Shown here: positions 18,017 to 26,496 of the stretch, piece after piece | Layout of the letters: every line of letters starts with the position of its first letter | How positions within the stretch are numbered: position 1 is the stretch's first letter | Source of the DNA: Fusicatenibacter sp. | GTDB taxonomy: Bacteria > Bacillota > Clostridia > Lachnospirales > Lachnospiraceae | Direction of reading: 5' to 3' | DNA: 64,000 nt | Assembly: GCA_017887445.1 (NCBI GenBank) | Contig: JAGHIA010000125.1 | Location: 1-64,000 of the forward strand | Notes under the pieces: generated by a model | The model's input: only the letters and a program-made list of their open reading frames with translations | What the model was told of the DNA's origin: nothing | Database searches by the model: none | Made by a program: the position numbers and the translations under genes

Positions 18017-19291
18017 TCATTGATCATATCCCTGAAGCATCTTACTCATGCGGAGAAAACTCAGCCGGTTTCTCGCATACGGACAAAGCGTAAGCGTCAT
18101 CGGAACCAGTTCCCTGGAAATCCCCACCTGCTCTGGCTCATAACAGCAGCCTGCCTTTTTAAGGATATCCGTCAGCTTCTTTGCCGGCGGGATCTGGTCA
18201 ATGATGTCCGCGATCTCCGGGAGCAGCTCCATCAGCCGCTCCGGGTCCACCAGTTCCAGCGGGTCCGGCGTATTCTCCCTGACGGTGCTCTCCATCAGTC
18301 CCTTTTTGCCAAAGGTTTCCAAAAGAAGCTCCGTCTCCAGACCGTGGTACGGCTTCAGACGGCAGGTTCCCTGACGAATGGCTCTTGCGATTTCCTCGTA
18401 TTTTTTTCTCACCAGGATCAGTCCTACCGAGACTTTTTCTCCGTGAAGCGCGTCCACCTGACCGTTGATCACCTGCATCTCCCATAAATGAGAGACGTGA
18501 TGCTCCGCGCAGGAGGCCGGACGGGAATTTCCCACCATCTGCATGGCGATCCCGGAAAGGAGCAGCGCGTACATCAGCTGCTCGCAGGCTTCCGGCTCGC
18601 CTTCCTTCAGCTCGTCGATGAGGGACACTGTCTTCTCCAGCGCCTCCTCCTCCAGAGCCACCGTCCGCTCACAGATGTATTCATCCGTCACCAGAGAAGC
18701 GATCTTCCAATCTGCCAACGCGATATATTTGCCCATCAGATCCGACATACCCGACGCGGTCAGACGGTACGGAGCCTTTGAAAAGATATCCGTATCCGCG
18801 AACACATACAGCGGCGCCTGCGCCGGTATGGTCTTTTTCATTCCGTCCCAGGTCATTGCCGCCACCGTGGACACAAAGCCGTCCACACTGGCCGCCGTGG
18901 GCACGGAGATAAAGGGGATCCCCCATTTGTGGGACACATAGCGGCTCAGATCATGAATGGTACCGCTGCCCACCGCCAGAATCAGGTCCGTCTCCTCCGG
19001 AAGGGTCTCCTCCAGGATTTCCACTCCGTGGTTGTCCGCGTGAAGATTCTCACAGTCGAGACACACCGACTCGCAGAGCTCCTCCACATCCTCCAGCGCT
19101 TCCTGGGCCGCCTGCCTTGTGTTTTCGTCCCAGACAATAGCCGGTGCGGAAAAGTCCCGAAGTTCTCCCTCCGTCAGCATCTCATACAGCTTTTTCGCGG
19201 CGCCGGATTGGATCCAGATCCCTTTTACAGTGATCTCATGCTGCCGCTTACAGGAACAGGGGCCCTGAAACTGCTCCACGTCTATTTCCAT
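18017..19291 (-). CDS. egsA: sn-glycerol-1-phosphate dehydrogenase (AraM/EgsA type)
   Basis: NAD(P)-dependent reduction of dihydroxyacetone phosphate to sn-glycerol-1-phosphate, an archaeal-type backbone also made by some Bacillota. 424 residues. NAD-binding motif VGSGTIHDLSRY and the following SVPTAASVDGFVS match the iron-containing dehydrogenase-like G1P family, and AEHHVSHLWEM contains likely metal-binding histidines. AAAGGAG lies eight bases before this ATG and inside the ORF-track extension, deciding the start. Preceded by three tandem module B copies. Followed by ispF 39 bases on. Confidence 0.88.
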   Translation of the reverse strand: MEIDVEQFQGPCSCKRQHEITVKGIWIQSGAAKKLYEMLTEGELRDFSAPAIVWDENTRQAAQEALEDVEELCESVCLDCENLHADNHGVEILEETLPEETDLILAVGSGTIHDLSRYVSHKWGIPFISVPTAASVDGFVSTVAAMTWDGMKKTIPAQAPLYVFADTDIFSKAPYRLTASGMSDLMGKYIALADWKIASLVTDEYICERTVALEEEALEKTVSLIDELKEGEPEACEQLMYALLLSGIAMQMVGNSRPASCAEHHVSHLWEMQVINGQVDALHGEKVSVGLILVRKKYEEIARAIRQGTCRLKPYHGLETELLLETFGKKGLMESTVRENTPDPLELVDPERLMELLPEIADIIDQIPPAKKLTDILKKAGCCYEPEQVGISRELVPMTLTLCPYARNRLSFLRMSKMLQGYDQ

Positions 19292-19297
19292 TTTTAC

Positions 19298-19509
19298 TCC
19301 TTTCATGGCGCACTAGCTGCGCCAATAATAGTAGATTTGGAAGTTACCTTCCAAACTTTTTATCCTTTCCTCTTTCATGGCGCACTGGCTGCGCCAATAA
19401 TGGCAGGTCTGAAAGTTACTTCCAGACTTTCCTGCCCTCTCCTTTCAAGGCGCGCTGGCTGCGCCAATAACGGCAGATCCGGAAGTTACCTTCCAGACTT
19501 TCCTGCCCT
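19298..19509 (-). repeat. Three tandem module B repeats upstream of egsA
   Basis: Three consecutive units of about 66-70 bases. Each, read on the minus strand, has a GGAAGTAA(C)TTCC-type hairpin, an ATTATTGGCGCAGCCAG segment, a closing GTGCGCC, and ends in ATGAAAGGAG or a variant. The unit nearest egsA supplies the Shine-Dalgarno sequence. Other copies lie at 20.54, 43.50 and 46.82 kb, always between co-oriented genes. Confidence 0.85.
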
Positions 19510-19514
19510 TGCTC

Positions 19515-20531
19515 TTAATTGAAACCGTAAATCTTCTGCGCCAGCTTGTAGCCGTAAACCGCGATCTTCTGGCTCGGACGGCTCTTGGCGCTCATAATGG
19601 AACCGAGCACCCCGTGGCGGATCCTGAAATAATCCACCGGGTCCTGGCTTTTCAGATATTTCCAGAGTTCGTCCTTCTTTTTCAGATTTTCCTCCAGCTC
19701 GGAGCGCATCATCATCACCGACGACACGGTCATGATCATGCTCAGATAATTTACCATATATTTTCTCAGCTGCTTGTTGAGATTTTTCTGCTGTCCCATG
19801 TAGTCGATCATCAGCTTGTTGACACGAATCTGCTGGTCGATACGGCCGATCATCACCTGCTCGTTGACCGACTGGTCGCTGCGGCCGATGTAGTAACGGT
19901 AAAAATTCACGTCCACATAATACATGGTCTTCACATACGGGAACGGGATGAACGCCACCAGGTTATCCACATAAAAGGTATGCTCCGGCAGCTCCAGTCC
20001 ACAGTCCCGCAAAAGGTCTGTGCGGAAGATCAGGGAGTGCATCAGGATATATCTGGTGCTTCCCAGGGATTTGGTGTCATTCCAGCCGAAAAACGTGTCC
20101 TCCGGCAGCGAATGGGCGTAGCGCATCACGCGTTTTCTTTTCGCTCCCACCTTCTCGTAAACGTAATTGCTGATCAGCATATCCAGGGTCCTGTCTCCCC
20201 GGACCGCGTCCTCCAGCACCTGCAGGATTTTTCTGTAGGCCTCCTCGTTTACCCAGTCGTCGCTGTCCACAACCTTGAAGTAAAGTCCTGTGGCATTTGC
20301 CAGTCCCGTATTCACCGCGCCCCCGTGGCCTTTGTTCTCCTGATGGATGGCCCGCACGATGGTCGGATATTTCTTCGCGTATTCTTCTGCGATTTCGGCC
20401 GTGCGGTCCTTGGAGCCGTCGTTGACGATCAGGATCTCCACATCCTCTCCTCCCTTCAGGAGAGAATCGATGCACTTTTCCATATAGGCTTCTGAATTGT
20501 AACAGGGTACGGCAAAAGTCAATATTTTCAT
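19515..20531 (-). CDS. Family 2 glycosyltransferase
   Basis: 338 residues. GT-A fold start TFAVPCYNSEAYMEKCIDSL, nucleotide-binding IVNDGSKDRT, and the metal-binding DxD-type motif VVDSDDWVNEEAY place it in GT2, transferring a sugar from a nucleotide sugar to an unknown acceptor. The C-terminal 120 residues are helical without clear membrane segments, so it is probably cytoplasmic or peripheral. AAAGGGGA from the end of a module B repeat serves as ribosome site; the ORF-track start lies within that repeat. Lies downstream of mutY in the same direction. Confidence 0.9.
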   Translation of the reverse strand: MKILTFAVPCYNSEAYMEKCIDSLLKGGEDVEILIVNDGSKDRTAEIAEEYAKKYPTIVRAIHQENKGHGGAVNTGLANATGLYFKVVDSDDWVNEEAYRKILQVLEDAVRGDRTLDMLISNYVYEKVGAKRKRVMRYAHSLPEDTFFGWNDTKSLGSTRYILMHSLIFRTDLLRDCGLELPEHTFYVDNLVAFIPFPYVKTMYYVDVNFYRYYIGRSDQSVNEQVMIGRIDQQIRVNKLMIDYMGQQKNLNKQLRKYMVNYLSMIMTVSSVMMMRSELEENLKKKDELWKYLKSQDPVDYFRIRHGVLGSIMSAKSRPSQKIAVYGYKLAQKIYGFN

Positions 20532-20535
20532 GATT

Positions 20536-20664
20536 TCCCCTTTCATGGCGCACTGGCTGCGCGTAACGATTCAGTCTCTGGTAACAGTTCAGCCAGCTGA
20601 ACAGTTACGGCTGCGCCAATACTGGCAGATTTGGAAGTTTCCTTCCAAACTTCCTTTTTCTTTC
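20536..20664 (-). repeat. Module B repeat interrupted by a module A element
   Basis: The module B hairpin is split: GGCGCACTGGCTGCGC at 20547-20562 is followed by a 46-bp insert, 20563-20608, beginning GTAACGATTCAG and ending CTGAACAGTTAC. The module B sequence resumes with GGCTGCGCCAAT. GGCTGCGC is thus duplicated at 20555-20562 and 20609-20616, an exact 8-bp target duplication relative to intact module B copies. Confidence 0.88.
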
Positions 20665-20665
20665 T

Positions 20666-21745
20666 TTATTTTCTGTCCTGGTATTTGTCCTGACCAAGAC
20701 GCAGGTTCATATATCCGGCATAAAACGCGAATGCCGCCGGCACAGGATAGCGCTCCTGCGCTTCCTCTGTCCCTACAAACAAAAGGCCGTCCTTTTGCGT
20801 TTTGTCCGGCTCGGCGATCTTCACCACATAGCCGGTCATATGCCATTCCACATGAGAAAAAATATGCTTTGTACCCGGCAGCGGAAGAATCTGCAGCGGC
20901 GTCAGTCCCTGGTTTTCCACGAAGGAAAGCGCCTCGTCCTGCGAAAGCCACCCTTTCTCATTGGGAAATTCGTAAAGTCCGGCCAGAAGTCCGCGCTCAG
21001 GGCGTTTTCTCACCGCCACATGGCTGCCGTCCAGAATCAGCAGCACCGTGCGTTTTTCCAGCTTCCGTCCGGCCTTCTTTTCTTTTACCGGGTAGGATTC
21101 TATTGTACCCGATTTTCTCGCTTTGCACAATTCCTTTATGGGACATTTTTCACATAATGGAGCGCCGTTTGGCACGCACACCAAAGCTCCCAACTCCATC
21201 AGCGCCTGATTGTACTCTCCCGGCCGGTCCGCGGGCATCACTGCCAGCAGTTCCCGCTCCACCCGGCTGCGCACGGACTGCTTCATAATGTCGCCGTCAT
21301 CCATACGGAGCCTTGCCAGCACCCGCAGAACGTTCCCGTCCACCGCTGGCACAGGAATACCATAGGCAATGGAAGCGATAGCCCCCGCCGTGTAGCTTCC
21401 GATACCCGGCAGCGCAAGAAGCGCCTGATGATCCGCCGGAAGCTTTCCGCCGTACTGGCTGCACAGAATCTTTGCCGCTTTCTGCATATTTTTTACCCGG
21501 TTGTAATATCCCAGACCTTCCCACAGCTTCAGCAGTTTTTCCTCCGGACATTGGGCCAGCGCCTGCACGGTGGGAAGGGCCTGAAGGAACCGCTCAAAAT
21601 ACGGCCGCACCGCCTCCACCCGTGTCTGCTGAAGCATGATCTCCGACACCCAGATCCTGTAGGCGTCTCTTTGCTCCCGCCAGGGGAGCTCTCTGTGATT
21701 TTTTTCATACCATCTGAGCAATGGTTCTGTCATGTTTTCAAGCAT
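20666..21745 (-). CDS. mutY: A/G-specific adenine DNA glycosylase
   Basis: Removes adenine mispaired with 8-oxoguanine. 359 residues. The helix-hairpin-helix ALPGIGSYTAGAIASIAYG is followed by the catalytic aspartate in VDGNVLRVLARL. The catalytic glutamate region is VSEIMLQQTRVEAV. The iron-sulfur cysteines form CVPNGAPLCEKCPIKELC, and the C-terminal NUDIX-like domain for 8-oxoG reading follows (LAGLYEFPNEKGW). AAAGGAG precedes the chosen ATG; the 50-codon track extension is spurious. The gene starts beside the large fold-back repeat. Confidence 0.95.
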   Translation of the reverse strand: MLENMTEPLLRWYEKNHRELPWREQRDAYRIWVSEIMLQQTRVEAVRPYFERFLQALPTVQALAQCPEEKLLKLWEGLGYYNRVKNMQKAAKILCSQYGGKLPADHQALLALPGIGSYTAGAIASIAYGIPVPAVDGNVLRVLARLRMDDGDIMKQSVRSRVERELLAVMPADRPGEYNQALMELGALVCVPNGAPLCEKCPIKELCKARKSGTIESYPVKEKKAGRKLEKRTVLLILDGSHVAVRKRPERGLLAGLYEFPNEKGWLSQDEALSFVENQGLTPLQILPLPGTKHIFSHVEWHMTGYVVKIAEPDKTQKDGLLFVGTEEAQERYPVPAAFAFYAGYMNLRLGQDKYQDRK

Positions 21746-21842
21746 ATAAATTCTCCTTTGTATATTTTGCCACATTTTTACCAAAAATGCAAAATAAACA
21801 TTGATTTTCCGCCCTGTTTTCCCTAAAATGAAAACACAAGAA

Positions 21843-22087
21843 GATGTCAAGGTCAAAAGCTGGCGCCCGCGGACGGGTTCTGAAAATTTACACATTTGCA
21901 GGAACCCTAAACCTCTTAGGTTTCAAAAATTTGCGTTGTGTCCCCAAAGAAAGCTGTTTGAGCTTGCGAGTTCTTTCTTTGGGGACACGGTTTTAGCAAA
22001 TTTTTGAAACCTTAGAGGTTCTTGGGTTCCGAAACCGTGTGAATTTTCAGAACCCGTCCGCGGGCGCCAGCTTTTGACCTTGACATC
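21843..22087. repeat. Module D: 245-bp fold-back element
   Basis: The outer 46 bases, beginning GATGTCAAGGTCAAAAGCTG and ending GGGTTCTGAAAATT, are repeated perfectly in inverted orientation at the other end. Inside, CCTNNGGTTTCAAAAATTTGC and TGTCCCCAAAGAAA are also inverted, so nearly the whole element can fold into one long hairpin. It separates divergent mutY and the HAD gene. Fragments of the same end occur at about 9.84 and 55.13 kb. No ORF inside. Confidence 0.88.
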
Positions 22088-22114
22088 ATAAAAAAGAAAG
22101 CTGAGGAACAAATC

Positions 22115-22735
22115 GTGATTGACAGTATCATCTTCGATGTTGACGGCACTTTGTGGGATTCCACCGACACGGTGGCCCGTGCCTGGAACCGTATTCTCCA
22201 ACAGGAAACCGACCTGGAACCAACCATCACCGGCAACACCTTAAAGGGGCTGTTCGGCCGGCTTCTCCCGGATATCGCCGCCGTGCTTTTTGAGAAATAT
22301 CCACGGGAACGCCAGCTGACCCTCATAGACCTTTGCTGCGCGGAGGAACACCGGGAGCTTCTCGCCCATCCCGCGGCGGTTTACGACACGCTGGAGGAGG
22401 CGCTTGAGATCCTCTCGAAGCGTTATCCTCTTTTTATCGTCAGCAACTGTCAGGCCGGCTATATCGAGGTATTTCTGGAAGCCACCGGCCTTGGACGCTA
22501 TTTTCAGGATCATCTCTGCCCCGGCGACACCGGACAGGCGAAAGCGGAAAACATCGCCGCCATCACCGCGAAACACGGACTGAAAGCCCCTGTCTATGTG
22601 GGCGACACCGCCGGCGACCAGAAGGCCTGCAAAAAAGCCGGCGTTCCCTTCGTCTTTGCCTCTTACGGCTTCGGCAGCGCCGAACAGCCGGAATATACCA
22701 TTGAAAGACCGTTAGATCTTACCCGGCTGTTTTAG
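22115..22735 (+). CDS. HAD-superfamily hydrolase (phosphoglycolate phosphatase-like)
   Basis: 206 residues. Motif I FDVDGTLWDS supplies the nucleophilic and acid-base aspartates, motif II is VSNCQAGYIE, and motif IV is YVGDTAGDQKACKKAG. Motif III lysine is probably in GQAKAENI. A helical cap of about 65 residues follows motif I, so it is subclass I. GTG is the likely start, preceded by CTGAGGA; there is no ATG at the right place. Its 5' region comes directly out of the module D fold-back. Physiological substrate unknown. Confidence 0.85.
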   Translation: MIDSIIFDVDGTLWDSTDTVARAWNRILQQETDLEPTITGNTLKGLFGRLLPDIAAVLFEKYPRERQLTLIDLCCAEEHRELLAHPAAVYDTLEEALEILSKRYPLFIVSNCQAGYIEVFLEATGLGRYFQDHLCPGDTGQAKAENIAAITAKHGLKAPVYVGDTAGDQKACKKAGVPFVFASYGFGSAEQPEYTIERPLDLTRLF

Positions 22736-22752
22736 CGCGAGTTTGTAAATTC

Positions 22753-22846
22753 AAAAATCCACTGCGAAGAATCCTGGCTTTTGCGGTGTCTCTGTCTTCT
22801 TCAGGCAGAGGAACCGTAGCGGAATCCTCCTGCAGTGGATTTTTTT
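22753..22846. terminator. Bidirectional terminator between HAD and L,D-transpeptidase genes
   Basis: AAAAATCCACTGC and GCAGTGGATTTTTTT form the stem ends, with further pairing inside. T-runs on both strands fit the convergent genes on either side. Confidence 0.75.
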
Positions 22847-22859
22847 GTACAAAATTATA

Positions 22860-25016
22860 TTACGATGCCGTTTCCGGCGCAGCCGTCGGATCCGCGGCGG
22901 ACGCCGGTGCCTCGGTAGGCTGCGGCGTTTCGTCTGGCGCCTCCGTGGGGGCAGGCGTTCCGTCCGGTGTGTCGGATGGTTCCGGCGACGGGGTCGCTGG
23001 CGGTTCTGTCGGTTCCTGCGGCTGCGTAGGTTCCGGGGTCGGCGTATCTGTTGGCTCCGGCGTTGTGGCCGGCGTATCCGTCGGTTCCGGTGTCGTGGTC
23101 GGTGTCTCCGTCGGTGTTGTGGTCGGCGTCTGGGTCGGCCGTGCGGTTGTGGTCGGCGCCTGGGTCGGCCGCGCGGTTGCGGTGGGCGCCTGAGTCGCTG
23201 ACGGCGACGGCGTTGACGTCGGATCCGTCACGGTTGCGCTGGTGGGCAGGTTTTCTGCTTCCCGCTCCGCCGAATCGTCTCTCACGGTATAACTATTGGA
23301 ATAGTAGACAATGATTGGCGTACCTACCTCGATATTGTTGTAAATGGTCTTCGCCACGTTGTAGGGCAGGTTGATGCACCCGTGGGAACCGCTGTTTTTA
23401 TAAATATTGCCGCCGAAGCTGCTGCGCCAGGTGGCGTCGTGCAGTCCGATCCCGCCGTTGAACGGCATCCAGAAGGTCACGTCCGACTCCCACTCATAGC
23501 TGCCGTCCGCTTTCTTGGGGCCGCGCAGGGTTTTCGGACTGGTTTTGGATACCAATGTGAAGATACCGGAAGGTGTATAACGGCTCTTGACCATCTTTCC
23601 GCTCACACACTCGCTGTCCACGATTCTCGAACCGTCCTTGTAAAACCATACATGCTGACGGCTGATATCGATCTCCACATATGTATTTCCGAAACCATTG
23701 TTGTCCTGGGCAAATTCTTTGCTGGCGTACACCGGCTCTCTTGTGGTGGTCAGATGCTCGGAAATATCCTTGGAAAGCTGCGCGATCTCCTGCTCCTGGT
23801 CAATCTTCCATCCGTAATTGGACTGGGTGACTTTCACGCCGCCGTCGATCCCTGTGGCAGGGAAGGTCTGCTCCTTGCCGTAGGTGTCAACCTCCGCCGC
23901 AAGTCCGGCCACAAATTCGCCAAGCTTCTGATTCCAGACTTCCTCGTTCTTGGAATAGCTTCCGTTTTCATCCACCGACAGCCAGTCCTTCATCATAGTT
24001 CCGTCCAGAACCTTCGTCTGTCCGCCGGGAAGCTGATAGATGATGCTGGCGCTGACCAGCTCGTTGAGCGTGGCTGCCTGTTCCTCCAGTCCGCTGTCCT
24101 CCAGGGATACCGCAGGCTCCTGATAAACGCCCGCTTCTTCCATATCCAGCTCCAAAGCCCCCGTGGTCACCGCCAGGGTGATGGCTTCTTTTGCTTTCGC
24201 CACGTCAAGCTTGGTTCCCTGACTGGACTCTGTGGCCACAAACTTGCCGTCCGTAAAGTCGATCCTTGCGTCGGCCGGCGCTTCCATCTGGTCTTCCTGA
24301 AGCTGCGGGAACTGGCTCACCTGCTCCTCCAGCTTGGCCGCGTCATACTGCATCTGCACGGAAACCTCGTGCTTCTTGCTCTTGGAATTTTCCAGCAGCC
24401 ATGCGAAAGCGCTCTGCTGATTCAGCAGCGCCTGCACGCCGCCGTCCGGCTGGTAGCGGTAATCGATGCTGCTTCCAAGGATCTGCTGCTCTCCGTTGCG
24501 GAACTGAATATCAAGGGCATAGGTTTTGGCCGTCTCCTCGATCTGCCGTTCCACCTGCTCCACCGTCTTATCTGAGCAGTCCATTCCGTTGATCACCGTA
24601 CCGTCAAAGAAATGGCTGGTATAGTAAAAGGCCCGGTAGCCGTAAAATCCGGCCAGCAGGACAACAACCAGAGCCGCGGCGATCCCAAACGCAAGAAGTC
24701 CTTTCTTTCCGCCTTTTCTGCGGGGATTCTCCTCGTCGTCCTCATCGTCGTCTTCGTACTCGTATTCCTCATCGTCGTCCTCAGCTTCGTACTCTTCTTC
24801 GTCGTCCGCTTCGCTGCCGCCCGGCGCTTCCTCTTTCCGCTCCTCCTCACTGGTGTCATAAGCATTTCCGGGGATGACGCCGATGGTCTCCCTTACCAGT
24901 TTCTGAACTGCTTCATCTACCTGATCCTCGACGCTTGTATCTTTCTCGATCTTTGCGCCTGGCTCGTCGAATTCCAGTTCCTCCCACTCCTGCTTGTGAT
25001 CATCATCAAATTTCAT
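22860..25016 (-). CDS. L,D-transpeptidase (YkuD) with peptidoglycan-binding domains and Pro/Thr tail
   Basis: 718 residues. Residues 1 to about 105 are cytoplasmic and extremely acidic (long Glu/Asp runs), then a single membrane helix (LLAFGIAAALVVVLLAGFYG) anchors the protein. The extracellular part has a tandem YkuD-associated peptidoglycan-binding region, then the YkuD catalytic domain with the cysteine motif SGSHGCINLP, which makes 3-3 peptidoglycan cross-links. About 110 residues of Thr/Pro-rich repeats (TPEPTDTP-like) finish the protein, unusual at the C-terminus. AGGAG lies seven bases before this ATG. A minus-strand extended -10 (TGGTATACT) at 25125-25133 is a possible promoter. Confidence 0.92.
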   Translation of the reverse strand: MKFDDDHKQEWEELEFDEPGAKIEKDTSVEDQVDEAVQKLVRETIGVIPGNAYDTSEEERKEEAPGGSEADDEEEYEAEDDDEEYEYEDDDEDDEENPRRKGGKKGLLAFGIAAALVVVLLAGFYGYRAFYYTSHFFDGTVINGMDCSDKTVEQVERQIEETAKTYALDIQFRNGEQQILGSSIDYRYQPDGGVQALLNQQSAFAWLLENSKSKKHEVSVQMQYDAAKLEEQVSQFPQLQEDQMEAPADARIDFTDGKFVATESSQGTKLDVAKAKEAITLAVTTGALELDMEEAGVYQEPAVSLEDSGLEEQAATLNELVSASIIYQLPGGQTKVLDGTMMKDWLSVDENGSYSKNEEVWNQKLGEFVAGLAAEVDTYGKEQTFPATGIDGGVKVTQSNYGWKIDQEQEIAQLSKDISEHLTTTREPVYASKEFAQDNNGFGNTYVEIDISRQHVWFYKDGSRIVDSECVSGKMVKSRYTPSGIFTLVSKTSPKTLRGPKKADGSYEWESDVTFWMPFNGGIGLHDATWRSSFGGNIYKNSGSHGCINLPYNVAKTIYNNIEVGTPIIVYYSNSYTVRDDSAEREAENLPTSATVTDPTSTPSPSATQAPTATARPTQAPTTTARPTQTPTTTPTETPTTTPEPTDTPATTPEPTDTPTPEPTQPQEPTEPPATPSPEPSDTPDGTPAPTEAPDETPQPTEAPASAADPTAAPETAS

Positions 25017-25189
25017 TTTCATACTCCTCTGCATATCGTCGGCCTTCGCCTGGAGGTGTCTGGGAACCGTGTCCGCAAACGGCGGTGGCCTTCTGAAAAC
25101 TTCATTTTCTTAGCTGCACGCATTAGTATACCATAAAATCCATAAATAGGATGCTAAAATTAAAGATTCGTGGAAACTTCAGATTTTCG

Positions 25190-25633
25190 TCAGCTTTTTG
25201 TAATACTTTTGGGCATTATGACACGCTGGACAATGTCCGCGAGAAAAATTCCCACAGCGATGGCCCCCGCAATCTGCAGAGTCTGCATAATATAGTGATT
25301 TACCAGCTCCTGATCCCCCTGCACCGCGTTGTAGGCAATCTCATACATACCCGCGCCCGGCACCATGGGAAAGATTCCCGGAATCAGAAACAAAGTCACC
25401 GGCGCCCGGAAAAACCTTGCCAGGATCTGAGCGAGGATTGCCGCAGTCAAAGCGGCGAGAAAATTCAAAGTTACCACCGCGTCCGTATACGTCTCCGCCG
25501 CCAGATATACGCCCCAGGCCGCCGTCCCCACCAAAGACGAATACGCCCAAAGCTTCCGGGGAATGTTCAAAAGAACGCAGAAGCCCAGCGTTCCCAGAAA
25601 CGCGCCGGTCAGCTGTACAATAATTCCTATCAT
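25190..25633 (-). CDS. Threonine/serine exporter family, small C-terminal-type subunit (YjjB/ThrE_2)
   Basis: 147 residues with four to five membrane helices and the FLIPGIFPMVPGAGMYEIAY segment characteristic of the ThrE_2/YjjB family. Lies 15 bases after the larger subunit and would form an amino-acid exporter with it; in corynebacterial ThrE the two parts are one chain. Substrate inferred from family only. Confidence 0.88.
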   Translation of the reverse strand: MIGIIVQLTGAFLGTLGFCVLLNIPRKLWAYSSLVGTAAWGVYLAAETYTDAVVTLNFLAALTAAILAQILARFFRAPVTLFLIPGIFPMVPGAGMYEIAYNAVQGDQELVNHYIMQTLQIAGAIAVGIFLADIVQRVIMPKSITKS

Positions 25634-25648
25634 TCTTCCTTCCCCCTC

Positions 25649-26404
25649 TCAGATTACCTGGAACAGCGCCATGGAAAGACCTACGCCGATCCCGATGGCC
25701 GCCGCCGTCACAAACGCCTCCAGCATCCGCGCAGCTCCCGATATATAGTCCCCGTGCAGCGTATCGTACACCGCGTTGGTGATGGCCACTCCCGGCACCA
25801 GCGGCATGATGGAGCCGATGATGATCGAATGGAGATCGTACGCCCCCGGCAGCAGCCTGGTACACAGGATCGCCGTCACGCCAATGAGAAACGCGCCGAT
25901 GGCGTTGACCAGAAACACATGCAGGCCGATCCTCCGGCACAGCCAGACGCCGAAGCCGCTGAGTATGCCGGCCACCGCCGCCACCGCCGCGTCCTGCGCC
26001 GCCGCGCCGAGCATCAGGGTAAATCCCGCGGTAAGAATCATGTAGCCGGGCAGATGGGCCCTGGTGTCCCCCGGCTCCCGGTAGATTTTTTTCACTTCCC
26101 GGAACATCTCCTCCACCGTCAGCTCGCCCCGGCAGAAATTCCTGGAAATCTGATTGATCTGGTCCACCCGCTCCAGATTCATGGAGCGGCTCTCGATCCT
26201 GCGCACCACCGTCAGCGAATCCATGGAAGGATCGTCCAGGGTGACGGTGAAGCCGGTGGTCATGGCGAAAACCTGCGCCGTTTTCAGCTGGGACATGCGC
26301 AGCATCCGCAGCATGGTGTCCTCCACCCGCCAGGTCTCCGCCCCGCTGCGCAGCATAACCTCTCCCGCCATAACGACGGAATCCAACAGCAATTTATAAT
26401 CCAT
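25649..26404 (-). CDS. Threonine/serine exporter family, large N-terminal-type subunit (YjjP/ThrE)
   Basis: 251 residues. A cytoplasmic N-terminal half of about 120 residues precedes five or so membrane helices containing SIMPLVPGVAITNAVYD, the YjjP/ThrE hallmark. Likely exports threonine/serine or a related compound with the adjacent small subunit. GAGGTAACT precedes the chosen ATG; the ORF-track extension reads through a module A repeat. Confidence 0.88.
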   Translation of the reverse strand: MDYKLLLDSVVMAGEVMLRSGAETWRVEDTMLRMLRMSQLKTAQVFAMTTGFTVTLDDPSMDSLTVVRRIESRSMNLERVDQINQISRNFCRGELTVEEMFREVKKIYREPGDTRAHLPGYMILTAGFTLMLGAAAQDAAVAAVAGILSGFGVWLCRRIGLHVFLVNAIGAFLIGVTAILCTRLLPGAYDLHSIIIGSIMPLVPGVAITNAVYDTLHGDYISGAARMLEAFVTAAAIGIGVGLSMALFQVI

Positions 26405-26419
26405 AGTTACCTCTTTCAT

Positions 26420-26496
26420 TACCTGCGGACATCCGGCCCGCCGCGAAGCGGTTTTCAATGCCGGATGCCTGATGATTCCGCTTGTTAAACAGTTAC
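26420..26496. repeat. Partial module A repeat over the 3' end of the asparaginase gene
   Basis: CATCCGGCCCGCCGCGAAGC and GGTTTTCAATGCCGGATG form the module core hairpin; one end is AACAGTTAC. That end overlaps the last codons and stop of the asparaginase gene (GTAACTGTTTAA on the minus strand). Confidence 0.6.

Noticed and set aside
22786-23201. Gly/Val/Ser- and Arg-rich plus-strand ORFs
   Set aside because: They are antisense translations of the Pro/Thr repeat tail of the L,D-transpeptidase.
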